From positions 41,296-105,295 of the forward strand of contig JAEYUO010000042.1 of the NCBI GenBank assembly GCA_023432465.1: a stretch of DNA of 64,000 nucleotides. The letters are read 5' to 3'. This document shows, piece after piece, positions 1 to 8,754 of this stretch. The position numbers were made by a program, and so were the translations under genes. Under the pieces are notes generated by a model that was not told where the DNA came from, ran no database searches, and saw only the letters and a list, made by a program, of their open reading frames with translations. Each line of letters opens with the position of its first letter. The first letter of the stretch is position 1. Source of the DNA: Planctomycetota bacterium. GTDB taxonomy: Bacteria; Planctomycetota; Phycisphaerae; Phycisphaerales; UBA1924.

Positions 1-737
1 AGCGAGCGGCCATCGGCGGGGTGCGAGAAGCCGAGTTCCGCCGCGTGCAGCGCAAGCCGGCCGATCGGGTCGCTGGTGGCTCCGAACCGGCGGTCGCCAA
101 TGAGCGGGTGCTTCAGTTCCTGCATGTGGATGCGGATCTGGTTTTTGCGTCCGGTCTCCAGGCGAGCCTGGATCAACGTTCGGTCGTTGCCGACCGCTTG
201 GATGGTGTAGTGGGTGACGGCGAGCTGTCCCTCATCATCCGCCGGTCGGCGGCGGGGGCCGTTCATCCCGCCGCGATCTTCGCGGATGAAGGACTGCCGG
301 GTGCCTGTGCTGCCGACTTCCCCGAGCACACCCTCCGTGACGGCGATGTAGTGGCGCTGTACGCGCTTGGCCTTGAAGTCATCCTTGAGCCACGCGAACG
401 CCCGCTCGGTCTTTGCGAAAACCACCAGTCCGGATGCCTCCTTGTCGAGGCGGTGCAGGACCCAGAGCGCGGGCGCGGCCCGCCTGGGCTCCTCGGAATC
501 CCGGTTTCTGCGCGGCAGGCGAGCGGATGTCGAGCGGATGTAGGTCTTGAGGGCGTCGAACAGGGTGAGGTCGCGCCCGGGGACGCGCGGCCCGGCGGCC
601 GGGCGTGGGTCGGCCGTCACGAGGCCGGAGGGCTTCTCAACCACGAGGACATCCTCATCCTCGAAGATGACCTGCACGCCTTTGGGAAGGCCCTTGTGCC
701 GCTTGGGGTGTCCGCCGCGAGTGCTACGTCCGGTCAT
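1..737 (-). CDS. RluA-family pseudouridine synthase (3' end cut by window edge)
   Basis: The product probably isomerises uridine to pseudouridine in rRNA or tRNA. Translating the minus strand from the ATG at 737 shows the RluA catalytic motif HRLDKEASGLVVF, where Asp is the nucleophile, followed by the family signature GRKNQIRIHM and HPLIGDRRFG. No S4 domain is visible in the N-terminal ~40 residues, which are rich in Arg and Lys. The reading frame is open to position 1, so the C-terminus is missing. The start overlaps the stop of the CoaB-like gene as ATGA, so the two genes are probably translationally coupled. Which subfamily (RluB/C/D/E, TruC) it belongs to cannot be decided here. Confidence 0.85.
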   Translation of the reverse strand, partial: MTGRSTRGGHPKRHKGLPKGVQVIFEDEDVLVVEKPSGLVTADPRPAAGPRVPGRDLTLFDALKTYIRSTSARLPRRNRDSEEPRRAAPALWVLHRLDKEASGLVVFAKTERAFAWLKDDFKAKRVQRHYIAVTEGVLGEVGSTGTRQSFIREDRGGMNGPRRRPADDEGQLAVTHYTIQAVGNDRTLIQARLETGRKNQIRIHMQELKHPLIGDRRFGATSDPIGRLALHAAELGFSHPADGRS

Positions 738-1471
738 GCGCTGGCTCCGGACAGCTTCGCCATCTTCGCTGCGACCGCCGCGCGGACGTCATCCAGGAGC
801 AGTGCGGCGAACTGCGGCTTGTCGATGGCTGGCGGCAGATGCACCACGCTGCCATCGCTTCGGAGGAGCGTCGCGTCGATGGTGAGGGCTTCCATGGTTT
901 CCAGGGGGTTGGCGACGACCATATCGAGCGACTTGCGGGTGAGTTTGGCCGCCGCGGAGTCCATGAGCCTATCTGATGGTTCCAGGGCGAACCCGACGAC
1001 GACCTGGTCCGGGCGTTTTCCCGCGGCGACGCCAGCGAGCAGATCCGGGGTCGGCTCCAGGGTGATGGTCAAGTTCCGGTCCTCCCGGCGGAGTTTGTTT
1101 GCGGGAGAGTCCGAGGTGGACCGCGGACGGTAGTCGGCGACCGCCGCGGCCATGATCAGGGCCTCGCAGGCCGGGAACTCCTGACGCAGGAGTACGTCCA
1201 GTTCGGCCGTTGTGCGGAACCGAAAGACCCTGACACGCGAATCGGCGGGGGTCAGGCCGGTGGGACCGAGCAGCAATGTGACCGACCAGCCCGTCGCGGC
1301 AGCGCGATCGGCGAGCGCGATGCCCAACCTGCCGGAAGAGCGGTTGCCGATGTATCGCACCGCATCGATCGGCTCGTGGGTCGGGCCAGCGGTGATCAAC
1401 AACCGGGGGAGGGGGGGCCGGGGGTTGGAGGGATGGGTGGGCACGTTCGGAGGGCTTGTTGCCCTGATCAT
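734..1471 (-). CDS. coaB: CoaB-type phosphopantothenate--cysteine ligase domain protein
   Basis: A 245-residue cytoplasmic protein expected to join 4'-phosphopantothenate and cysteine in coenzyme A synthesis. The signature GPTHEPIDAVRYIGNRSSG lies near residue 20. The conserved MAAAVADYRP and a following Lys-containing KLRRE segment also fit the PPC-synthetase (DFP/CoaB) domain. There is no N-terminal flavin decarboxylase (CoaC) domain, so CoaC must be encoded elsewhere; a separate CoaB is known in other bacteria. The ATG at 1471 was chosen because the domain begins about 20 residues later; the frame stays open upstream but is not protein-like. It is the first gene of a two-gene unit with the pseudouridine synthase. 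Confidence 0.82.
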   Translation of the reverse strand: MIRATSPPNVPTHPSNPRPPLPRLLITAGPTHEPIDAVRYIGNRSSGRLGIALADRAAATGWSVTLLLGPTGLTPADSRVRVFRFRTTAELDVLLRQEFPACEALIMAAAVADYRPRSTSDSPANKLRREDRNLTITLEPTPDLLAGVAAGKRPDQVVVGFALEPSDRLMDSAAAKLTRKSLDMVVANPLETMEALTIDATLLRSDGSVVHLPPAIDKPQFAALLLDDVRAAVAAKMAKLSGASA

Positions 1472-1592
1472 AGCGCGGGGATGATGAGCCCCGGTCACGG
1501 CGGAGACGCATCCGCTACCATGCCGACCCCCGGTCGCGGCGCTGGTGCCGCATGTACGATCCCTTTTCCCCCGTAAGGAAGCGCCGGAGTCC

Positions 1593-3338
1593 ATGGCACG
1601 ATCAAGGAAGAAGATCGGAGAGATCCTCGTCGGCATGGGCGTTGTCTTGCAACGCCAAGTCGAGGATGTGCTCATCAAGACCAAGTCGAGCGGCAAGCGG
1701 ATCGGCGAGTCGCTCGTGGAGGCCGGCCTGGTCACCGAAGAACAGGTCGCCAAGGCCCTCGCCAACCAGTTCGGCATGGAGTACGTCGACCTGGCGGCCA
1801 GCGGCGTCGCCTCGCAGATCGACCCGAAGCTCATCCCCGAGGAACTGCTGAAGAAGCACCTGATCCTCCCGCTCTCCAAGTCGGGCGGACGCTTGCAGCT
1901 CGTGGTCCACGACCCGATGGACCTGGAACTGATGGACATGCTCCGGTTCCGGCTGAACGTGGAGATCGAGCCCCGGCTGGCATCGCGGGCGCAGATCAAG
2001 GGCTTCATCGATCGGATGGGCCAGCCCGGTCCGGGCCAGAGCCTGCCGCGGATGGTTTCGGCGAATGAGTCGCTGGTCACCGAATCGATCGATCGGACGA
2101 TCGACCGCTCGGTGGACCGCTCGGTCGACAAGTCGATCGACGTGGCGGGCGAGGATGCGCCGATCGTCAAGCTGGTGACACGCATCCTGGTCGAAGCCGT
2201 GAAGATGCGGGCATCGGATATCCACATCGAGCCGATGGCCGATCGCGTGCGTCTGCGGTATCGCATCGACGGCGAGTGCATGGAGCGGGACAACCTGCCC
2301 AAGCGCATGCAGAACTCCGTGCTCAGCCGTCTGAAGCTGATGTCGGGGATGAACATCGCCGAGAAGCGCGTGCCGCAGGACGGCCGCATCAAGATCCCCG
2401 TGGACGACATCTTCATCGACTTCCGCGTTTCGGCGTGCCCGTCGTATCACGGCGAGTCGGTGGTGCTTCGTATTCTGCGGCCGGATTCGGTGCGCATCGG
2501 TCTGGTGAACATCGGCTTCGAAGAGGACAACCTTGCGGTCTTCAACCGCATCATCCGCCGGCCCAACGGCATCTTCCTCGTCACCGGGCCCACGGGCTCG
2601 GGCAAGACGACGACGCTGTATTCCGCGCTCGACATTCTCAATCGGCCCGACCGCAAGATCATCACGGCCGAGGATCCGATCGAATACAACTTCGAGGGGA
2701 TCAACCAGTGCCAGGTGCACGAGAAGATCGGCCTGACGTTCTCGGCGATCCTCCGCACCATGCTGCGACAGGCCCCCAACATCATCCTGGTCGGCGAAAT
2801 CCGTGACAAGGAAGTCGCCGAGATCGCGATTCAGGCCGCGCTGACCGGCCACCTTGTGTTCTCGACGCTGCACACCAACGATGCGCCCAGCGCGATCACG
2901 CGTCTGATCGACATGGGCCTGAAGCCCTTCCTCGTCGCCAGCTCGATCCAGGCGATCATGGCCCAGCGACTCATCCGCGTGTTGTGCAAGGAATGCCGGG
3001 CCGTTGACCCGAACCCCGATCCCAAGTATCTCGACCTCATCGGGCTTCGGCCGGAAGAGGCCGCGGGCAAGGTGATGATGCCGGTGGGGTGCCCGAAGTG
3101 CAACGGCGTGGGGTTCCGGGGCCGGCAGGCGATCTTCGAACTGATGCAGATGAACTCGGAGATTCGCGAGCTGGCGTTCAACATGGCCTCGATCGCGCAG
3201 ATCCGGCACGCCGCGCTGGCCAACGGCATGCGTCCTCTGGTGTATGACGGCAAGCTCAAGGTCCTGCGGGGCGTGACCACGCCCGGCGAGATCGCCAAGA
3301 TGGCACAGATTGACGGGATGGTCGACGCCGAAGCGTGA
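1593..3338 (+). CDS. GspE/PilB-type assembly ATPase 1 with MshEN domain
   Basis: A 581-residue hexameric AAA-like motor expected to power pilus or pseudopilus assembly at the inner membrane. Residues about 5-150 form a MshEN (T2SSE-N) domain with the pattern KKIGEILVGMG...RIGESLVEAGLV, a fold known in other members to bind cyclic-di-GMP. The ATPase core shows Walker A GPTGSGKTTT near residue 332, the Asp-box AEDPIEY, Walker B ILVGEIRD and the His-box TGHLVFSTLHTND. A four-Cys zinc site (CKEC...CPKC) lies near residues 463-512. Between the domains (about 165-190) is an odd repeat of I/V-D-R/K steps (SIDRTIDRSVDRSVDKSID). The start ATG follows GGAG; an in-frame ATG at 1545 is rejected because it adds a non-conserved tail. 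Confidence 0.92.
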   Translation: MARSRKKIGEILVGMGVVLQRQVEDVLIKTKSSGKRIGESLVEAGLVTEEQVAKALANQFGMEYVDLAASGVASQIDPKLIPEELLKKHLILPLSKSGGRLQLVVHDPMDLELMDMLRFRLNVEIEPRLASRAQIKGFIDRMGQPGPGQSLPRMVSANESLVTESIDRTIDRSVDRSVDKSIDVAGEDAPIVKLVTRILVEAVKMRASDIHIEPMADRVRLRYRIDGECMERDNLPKRMQNSVLSRLKLMSGMNIAEKRVPQDGRIKIPVDDIFIDFRVSACPSYHGESVVLRILRPDSVRIGLVNIGFEEDNLAVFNRIIRRPNGIFLVTGPTGSGKTTTLYSALDILNRPDRKIITAEDPIEYNFEGINQCQVHEKIGLTFSAILRTMLRQAPNIILVGEIRDKEVAEIAIQAALTGHLVFSTLHTNDAPSAITRLIDMGLKPFLVASSIQAIMAQRLIRVLCKECRAVDPNPDPKYLDLIGLRPEEAAGKVMMPVGCPKCNGVGFRGRQAIFELMQMNSEIRELAFNMASIAQIRHAALANGMRPLVYDGKLKVLRGVTTPGEIAKMAQIDGMVDAEA

Positions 3339-3425
3339 GTGTGCCCACGCAGAGTTGAGTGTGTAGTTGTGTTCTCTTTCAAACGGTTTACAACGGCTCC
3401 CGCCTCTCCCCCTGGAATCTGAACC

Positions 3426-4559
3426 ATGTCCGGCATCCAGATCGATCGACTTCTCGACACCGTGGTCAAGTTCGGCGCAAGCGACCTTCACCTGACGGTC
3501 GGCCGTCCGCCGACACTCCGGCTCCACGGCCACCTGAAGAACCTCCAGACCAAGGTCCTCGACTCCGAGGACATGGTCTCGCTGATGAAGGCCATCACGA
3601 GTGAACGGTCCCAGCAGGAACTGCAGGAGCAGGGCGGCTGTGACTTCGGCTTCGCATACGGCGATGCGGCCCGCTTCCGCGTGTCGGTCTTCCGCCAACG
3701 CGGTGACCTGGCGATCGTGCTGCGTCAGATCCCGAATCGGCTCCTGACGTTCGAGCAGATCGGCCTCCCCGAGGTCATCCGCGACCTGGTCCGCCGCCCC
3801 CGTGGTCTGTTCCTCGTGACCGGCCCGACCGGCTCTGGCAAGACCACCTCGCTGGCCACGATGCTCGACTACGTGAACCAGAACTTCGACCGGCACATCG
3901 TGACGATGGAAGACCCGATCGAGTACTACCACTTCCACAAGAAGTCGATCGTGAACCAGCGCGAGGTCGGCAACGATGTGCCGAGCTTCGCCGAAGCTCT
4001 CCGCCGCGTTCTCCGATCGGACCCGGACTGCATCCTCGTCGGTGAAATGCGTGACCTTGAGACCATCGAGGCCGCGATCCGCGCCGCCGAAACGGGCCAC
4101 TTGGTGTTCGGCACCCTCCACACCACCGGCGCGGCCAAGACCATCGACCGTGTGGTGGACGCCTTCCCGGTTACCCAACAGAACCAGATCCGCGTCCAGC
4201 TCTCCACATCCCTTATTGCGGTGCTCAGTCAGGCTCTCTTGCCGCGAATCGACACGACCGGTCTGGTCGCGGCGTACGAGTTCCTCGTGGTCACCCCCGC
4301 GATCGCGAACCTCATCCGCGACAACAAGTCGTTCCGCATCGACTCCATGATCCAGACCGGACGAAAGTTCGGCATGCAGTTGCTGGATGACCATCTGTGG
4401 TCGCTCTACACCCGCGGCATGATCTCGGCGGAGGAGATGATCGACAAGTCCAAGAACCCCGCGGACCTGACGGACAAGGTCCACAAGCTGGGCCGGACGG
4501 TCGGCAACATCATCTACGACGAGACCGGAGATGACGAAAAAGAGTCGAAAAAGAGCTAG
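3426..4559 (+). CDS. pilT: PilT-type pilus retraction ATPase
   Basis: A 377-residue protein of normal PilT length. The family depolymerises type IV pili for twitching motility. It opens with the PilT N-terminal pattern IDRLLDTVVKFGASDLHLT. Walker A GPTGSGKTTS is near residue 137, followed by TMEDPIEY, Walker B ILVGEMRD and His-box TGHLVFGTLHTT. The C-terminal AIANLIRDNK matches the AIRNLIRE motif that marks PilT rather than PilB. It carries no zinc motif and no MshEN domain, as expected. It sits 87 bases after assembly ATPase 1 and is followed by a 232-base gap before ATPase 2. Confidence 0.93.
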   Translation: MSGIQIDRLLDTVVKFGASDLHLTVGRPPTLRLHGHLKNLQTKVLDSEDMVSLMKAITSERSQQELQEQGGCDFGFAYGDAARFRVSVFRQRGDLAIVLRQIPNRLLTFEQIGLPEVIRDLVRRPRGLFLVTGPTGSGKTTSLATMLDYVNQNFDRHIVTMEDPIEYYHFHKKSIVNQREVGNDVPSFAEALRRVLRSDPDCILVGEMRDLETIEAAIRAAETGHLVFGTLHTTGAAKTIDRVVDAFPVTQQNQIRVQLSTSLIAVLSQALLPRIDTTGLVAAYEFLVVTPAIANLIRDNKSFRIDSMIQTGRKFGMQLLDDHLWSLYTRGMISAEEMIDKSKNPADLTDKVHKLGRTVGNIIYDETGDDEKESKKS

Positions 4560-4791
4560 TTCCGGGGTCCGCTGTGCGTCTTGAGGCCCTGTGAGCGGGC
4601 TCCCAGCTCGTCCTGGGCCTTGGCCGAATGTCTCGAATTCCTGGTGTTACAATCAAAATCAGGCCGCAAATCGCGGTCAGTTTGGAACCGTTTGGGTCTT
4701 CCGGCCCGATAGGCTATTGGCAGGGTTGTTCCTGCCTTGTGCCGGTCGCTGCCGGCGAAGTCCCGGGCGGTTCGGAGGAGTGGACCAAACC

Positions 4792-6531
4792 ATGGCCACG
4801 ATTGATCCATCTGAACTGAAGGGCCGGAAACTCGGCCGCGTGTTGACCAAGCTGGGCAAGGTCAGCCGGGAGCAGGTGCACGAAGCCCTGGCCGTGCAGA
4901 AGACCCGCAAGATCCAGATCGGCCAGCTTCTGGTCGAACTGGGGTACTGCACCCAGCGCGATGTGCTTGAGGCCCTCGCCGGTCAGGCGGGCATGGCGTA
5001 CGTCGACCTGACAAAGGTGACGCTGACCGACGAGGTCCGCGACTCGCTCGCGGCCGAGACGGTGCAGACTTACCAGGTCGTTCCGATCGAGTACAACCCC
5101 CGGAGTAAGCGGCTGACGATCGCCATGAAGAGCGCGGACAACTTCCGCGCGGTGGACGACCTTCGGCTGCTGATGGGCTTCAACGTCGATGCGGTCGTGG
5201 CGGACCCGGCGGGCATCGACAGCCTGATCAAGAAGCACTACGCCAAGCAGGAGTCAGTGACGGATGTCGTCTCGGCTCTTGCCGCGGATGACAAGCTCAA
5301 GGGGCTGGCGGGCAAGGGCAGCCAGTCGATCGACCTCGATGCGGTGATGGAGGCCTCAGAGGACAACAAGGTCGTCAAGCTGCTGAACCTTGTGCTGCTC
5401 CAGGCAATCAAGGACCGGGCGAGCGATATCCACTTCGAGCCGTTCGAGCACGAGTTCAAGATGCGGTACCGCATCGACGGCGTGCTGTACGAGATGGTCC
5501 CCCCGCCCAAGCACCTCGGCCCGGCGATCACGAGCCGCATCAAGGTCATGGCGAGCATGGACATCGCGGAGCGGCGTCTTCCGCAGGACGGTCGCGTGGA
5601 ACTGACCGTCGGCGGCGCGCCGGTCGATCTGCGTGTGAGCGTCCTCCCGACGATGTGGGGTGAGAGCGTGGTGATGCGTGTGCTGGATCGTGGCAACGTC
5701 AAGTTGCAGCTCGAGCGCATCGGGCTCCGCGAGGATGATCTGGCCGACTTCCGCAAGCTCATCAACAAGCCCAACGGCATTGTGATCGTGACGGGCCCGA
5801 CCGGCTCGGGCAAGACGACGACGCTGTACGCCGCGCTCCAGGAACTCAACGACATCTCGACGAAGATCCTGACGGCGGAGGACCCGGTCGAGTACGACAT
5901 CGACGGGCTGTGCCAGTGCCAGGTGAATGTCGAGACGGAGACAACGTTCGCCCGCCTGCTTCGCTCGTTCCTTCGACAGGACCCCGATGTGATCCTGGTC
6001 GGCGAGATCCGCGACCTTGAGACGGGCATCATCGCGGTGCAGGCGTCGCTGACGGGGCACCTCGTGCTCTCGACGCTGCACACCAACGATGCGCCGAGTT
6101 CGATCCTGCGAATGGTGGACCTGGGGATCGAGACGTTCCTCCTGACCGCGACGGTGGAGGGGATCGTCGCGCAGCGACTGGTCCGCACGATCTGCCCGAG
6201 CTGCAAGGAGAGTTACGAGCCGAAGGAGGAGGAGCTCATGGAGCTCGGCCTCCTGCCCGAGGACATCGGCGGGCGGAAGCTGTTCCGCGGCCGCGGATGC
6301 GAGCAGTGCCACAACTCCGGGTACAAGGGCCGGATGGCGATCTTCGAGATCATGCAGCTGAACGATCAGATCCGGGAGCTGATCATGAAGCGGGCATCGA
6401 CCAACGTGCTGCGGGAGCACGCCCGCAAGGCGGGGATGCGCACGCTGCGCGAGGCCGGCCTGCTGGCGATTTACGAGGGCCAGACGACGATCGATGAAGT
6501 TGTCCGCGAGACGCTCGCGGATGAGGTTTGA
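4792..6531 (+). CDS. pilB: GspE/PilB-type assembly ATPase 2 with MshEN domain
   Basis: A 579-residue paralogue of the ATPase at 1593. It has an N-terminal MshEN region (KLGRVLTKLGKV...QIGQLLVELGYC), Walker A GPTGSGKTTT near residue 337, TAEDPVEYD, ILVGEIRDLET, TGHLVLSTLHTND, and a CPSC...CEQC zinc site near the C-terminus. The ATG at 4792 has a strong GGAGGAG 11 bases upstream and starts at the domain, so the long upstream open frame is not used. It lies directly before the platform protein gene and is the likelier cognate motor of PilC. A TACAAT at 4648-4653 could be a -10 element, but no convincing -35 accompanies it. Confidence 0.92.
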   Translation: MATIDPSELKGRKLGRVLTKLGKVSREQVHEALAVQKTRKIQIGQLLVELGYCTQRDVLEALAGQAGMAYVDLTKVTLTDEVRDSLAAETVQTYQVVPIEYNPRSKRLTIAMKSADNFRAVDDLRLLMGFNVDAVVADPAGIDSLIKKHYAKQESVTDVVSALAADDKLKGLAGKGSQSIDLDAVMEASEDNKVVKLLNLVLLQAIKDRASDIHFEPFEHEFKMRYRIDGVLYEMVPPPKHLGPAITSRIKVMASMDIAERRLPQDGRVELTVGGAPVDLRVSVLPTMWGESVVMRVLDRGNVKLQLERIGLREDDLADFRKLINKPNGIVIVTGPTGSGKTTTLYAALQELNDISTKILTAEDPVEYDIDGLCQCQVNVETETTFARLLRSFLRQDPDVILVGEIRDLETGIIAVQASLTGHLVLSTLHTNDAPSSILRMVDLGIETFLLTATVEGIVAQRLVRTICPSCKESYEPKEEELMELGLLPEDIGGRKLFRGRGCEQCHNSGYKGRMAIFEIMQLNDQIRELIMKRASTNVLREHARKAGMRTLREAGLLAIYEGQTTIDEVVRETLADEV

Positions 6532-6631
6532 TGCGGCATTGAAGTGTGAAGCGGGTGGTGGATGGGCCGGCGGGCCGCCGGGAGTTGCAGTGAACGCACC
6601 GAGCCCAGCGGGGCTCTGACGGAGGTCGATC

Positions 6632-7921
6632 ATGCCCACGTTTCAATACGAAGCCCTGAACGCCGCCGGCAAGCCCCAGAAGGGGAGTGTCGAGGCGACG
6701 AGCAGCGAAGAGGCGGTCCAGCGAATCAAGTCGCAGGGCTTCTTCCCAACCTCGGTGCGAGAGCAGAAGGGCAAGAAGGCCGGTGCGCCCGAAGAGGGCG
6801 AGGCGAAGAAGGCCAAGAAGAAGAAGGAGATGTCCTTCAGCTTCGGCGGCGTGAACGCCAAGAAGCTCACGCTCTTCACGCGGCAGCTTTCCACGCTTCA
6901 GGATGCGGGTCTGCCCCTGCTGCGGTCGCTGCAGATCCTCGAAGGCCAGCAGCGTCCGGGCAAGCTCAAGAACATCCTGACCGACGTGTGCGAGGATGTC
7001 GAGGGCGGTTCAAGCCTTTCCGAGGCCATGGCCAAGCATCCCGCGGCCTTCGACAAGCTGTACACCAAGATGGTGGCGGCGGGCGAGGTCGGCGGCGTGC
7101 TGGACATCATCCTGCAGCGTCTGGCCGAGTTCATGGAGAAGGCGCAGCGCCTGAAGAGGAAGATCAAGGGCGCGATCGTGTACCCGTCGGTCGTCGTCGT
7201 GGTCGCCGTGGCGATCGTGACGTTCATCATGGTGTTCATCATCCCGAAGTTCGAGGAGATCTTCCGCGACTTCGGTGTCGCGCTGCCGTCGCTGACACGG
7301 TGGCTGATCAACGTGTCGGCGTGGGTGGCGGGCAACAAGGTCGGCCAGACGATCCCCGGCTGGGTATTCATCCTGCTGGCCCCGATTCTTCTGGTTGTGT
7401 TCATCAAGTTTGCCCGCAAGGCGACGCCCGGACGCGCCGCGCTGGACACCATGATCCTGTGGACGCCGGTGTTCGGCGGGCTGGTCAAGAAGAGCGTGAC
7501 AGCGCGATTCACCCGGACGCTGGGCACGCTGATCTCCGCGGGCGTTCCGATCCTCGAGGCGATGCTCATCACGCGGGACACCTCGGGCAACTACGTGTTT
7601 GAAAAGGCGTTGACGAAGGTTCACGATTCCATCCGCGAGGGTGAGTCGTTCGCGGACCCGCTCCGCGAGAGCAAGGTGTGCGACGCGATCGTGGTGAACA
7701 TGATCGACGTCGGCGAGGAGACGGGCGACCTCGACGCGATGCTGATGAAGATCGCCGACAACTACGACGAAGAGGTGGACGTCGCGGTGGCGGCGATGGT
7801 CGCGCTCATCGAACCCATGCTCATGGTGTTCCTGGGCGTGGTGGTCGGCACCATCGTCGTGGCGATGTTCCTGCCGCTGGTCGCCATGATCGAGTCGCTC
7901 CAGCAAGGCGGTGCGGTGTGA
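6632..7921 (+). CDS. pilC: PilC/GspF inner-membrane platform protein
   Basis: A 429-residue polytopic protein that anchors the assembly ATPase and pilins in the inner membrane. Its N-terminus (MPTFQYEALNAAGKPQKG) is the classic GspF opening. There are two T2SSF repeats, each starting with FTRQLSTLQDAGLPLL-type sequence, and three hydrophobic segments near residues 185-215, 245-265 and 395-425. A very Lys-rich linker (about residues 48-75) separates the opening from the first repeat and is longer than usual. GGAGG lies 8 bases before the ATG. The stop overlaps the GTG start of the next gene. Confidence 0.93.
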   Translation: MPTFQYEALNAAGKPQKGSVEATSSEEAVQRIKSQGFFPTSVREQKGKKAGAPEEGEAKKAKKKKEMSFSFGGVNAKKLTLFTRQLSTLQDAGLPLLRSLQILEGQQRPGKLKNILTDVCEDVEGGSSLSEAMAKHPAAFDKLYTKMVAAGEVGGVLDIILQRLAEFMEKAQRLKRKIKGAIVYPSVVVVVAVAIVTFIMVFIIPKFEEIFRDFGVALPSLTRWLINVSAWVAGNKVGQTIPGWVFILLAPILLVVFIKFARKATPGRAALDTMILWTPVFGGLVKKSVTARFTRTLGTLISAGVPILEAMLITRDTSGNYVFEKALTKVHDSIREGESFADPLRESKVCDAIVVNMIDVGEETGDLDAMLMKIADNYDEEVDVAVAAMVALIEPMLMVFLGVVVGTIVVAMFLPLVAMIESLQQGGAV

Positions 7922-8754
7922 ACCAGTCCGCCCGCAGTCATCGCGGCTTCACCATTGTCGAGGCGACGATCACGATCGTCATCATCGCCATGCTCGCGGG
8001 CGTGCTCCTGCTCGCGGCACGCCGCGCGATCAGCACCGCCAGGATCGAGGGCGAGCGCCGGGTTGTCGGGTCGATGAAACTCGCGGTCGAGCAGTTCAGG
8101 AACAACTTCGGGTTCCTGCCCCCGCTCATCGATGACCAGCTTGGGCCGGCCGGGAACCCGACGGGCAATGTGCTGGATGGTTCGGGCCGTCCGACCGTGC
8201 GCAACGACGAGTTCCTCCGGTCCGAGTCGGACTTCGATGAGCCTCGCTACAGCATCTACAGCCTGCAGTGGTACATCATGGGCGGGTTGAACCAGGTCGA
8301 TGCCCAGGGCCCGCTCGATGGCGGACCGGGACCGAAGATGACCACGCCCAAGCGCGATGGGACATTCACACGCAAGGGCCAGCAGCTCGATCCGCTGTAC
8401 GATCCATCCCGGGCGGGGAACAAGAACATCTTCGGGCGATATCCCTCCACCGCCGCGGAGGAGGCGAGGATCGCCTTCACGGATCGGTGGGGCCAGCCCA
8501 TCCGCTATTACCGCTGGAAGCCGCAGTTCGCGGCGGCGGGACAGGTTTCGCAGTTCCTGGTGCCGCGAACCGTCGGCGACCCGGCGAGCAACCCCGAGCT
8601 TCGCGATGCGGGCTTTGCGATCGTCAGCCTGGGACCGGACCAGTTGACCGATGACCGGCGACCGTTGCCGACCGGCGGCACAGCGACCCCGGCGGTGGAT
8701 CCTGCCGCACCCGATGCGACCGTGCGGGACAACATCGTGGAGGTGGGCCGATGA
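7918..8754 (+). CDS. Prepilin-like protein 1 (type II pseudopilin family)
   Basis: A 278-residue protein with a short charged leader and a class III prepilin signal, HRG followed by FTIVEATITIVIIAMLAG, giving Gly at -1, Phe at +1 and Glu at +5. The long soluble part begins RRVVGSMKLAVEQF, as in GspG-type proteins, then diverges and has no recognisable domain. The GTG start overlaps the PilC stop (GTGA), which fixes the start and implies translational coupling. It is much longer than a typical major pseudopilin (~140 residues), so a minor or specialised role is possible. Confidence 0.8.
   Translation: MNQSARSHRGFTIVEATITIVIIAMLAGVLLLAARRAISTARIEGERRVVGSMKLAVEQFRNNFGFLPPLIDDQLGPAGNPTGNVLDGSGRPTVRNDEFLRSESDFDEPRYSIYSLQWYIMGGLNQVDAQGPLDGGPGPKMTTPKRDGTFTRKGQQLDPLYDPSRAGNKNIFGRYPSTAAEEARIAFTDRWGQPIRYYRWKPQFAAAGQVSQFLVPRTVGDPASNPELRDAGFAIVSLGPDQLTDDRRPLPTGGTATPAVDPAAPDATVRDNIVEVGR

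Noticed and set aside
1602..4484. A 960-residue minus-strand open frame opposite the pilus ATPases
   Set aside because: It is the codon shadow of two well-supported ATPase genes in high-G+C DNA; His/Asp/Gln/Arg-rich composition and no domain.
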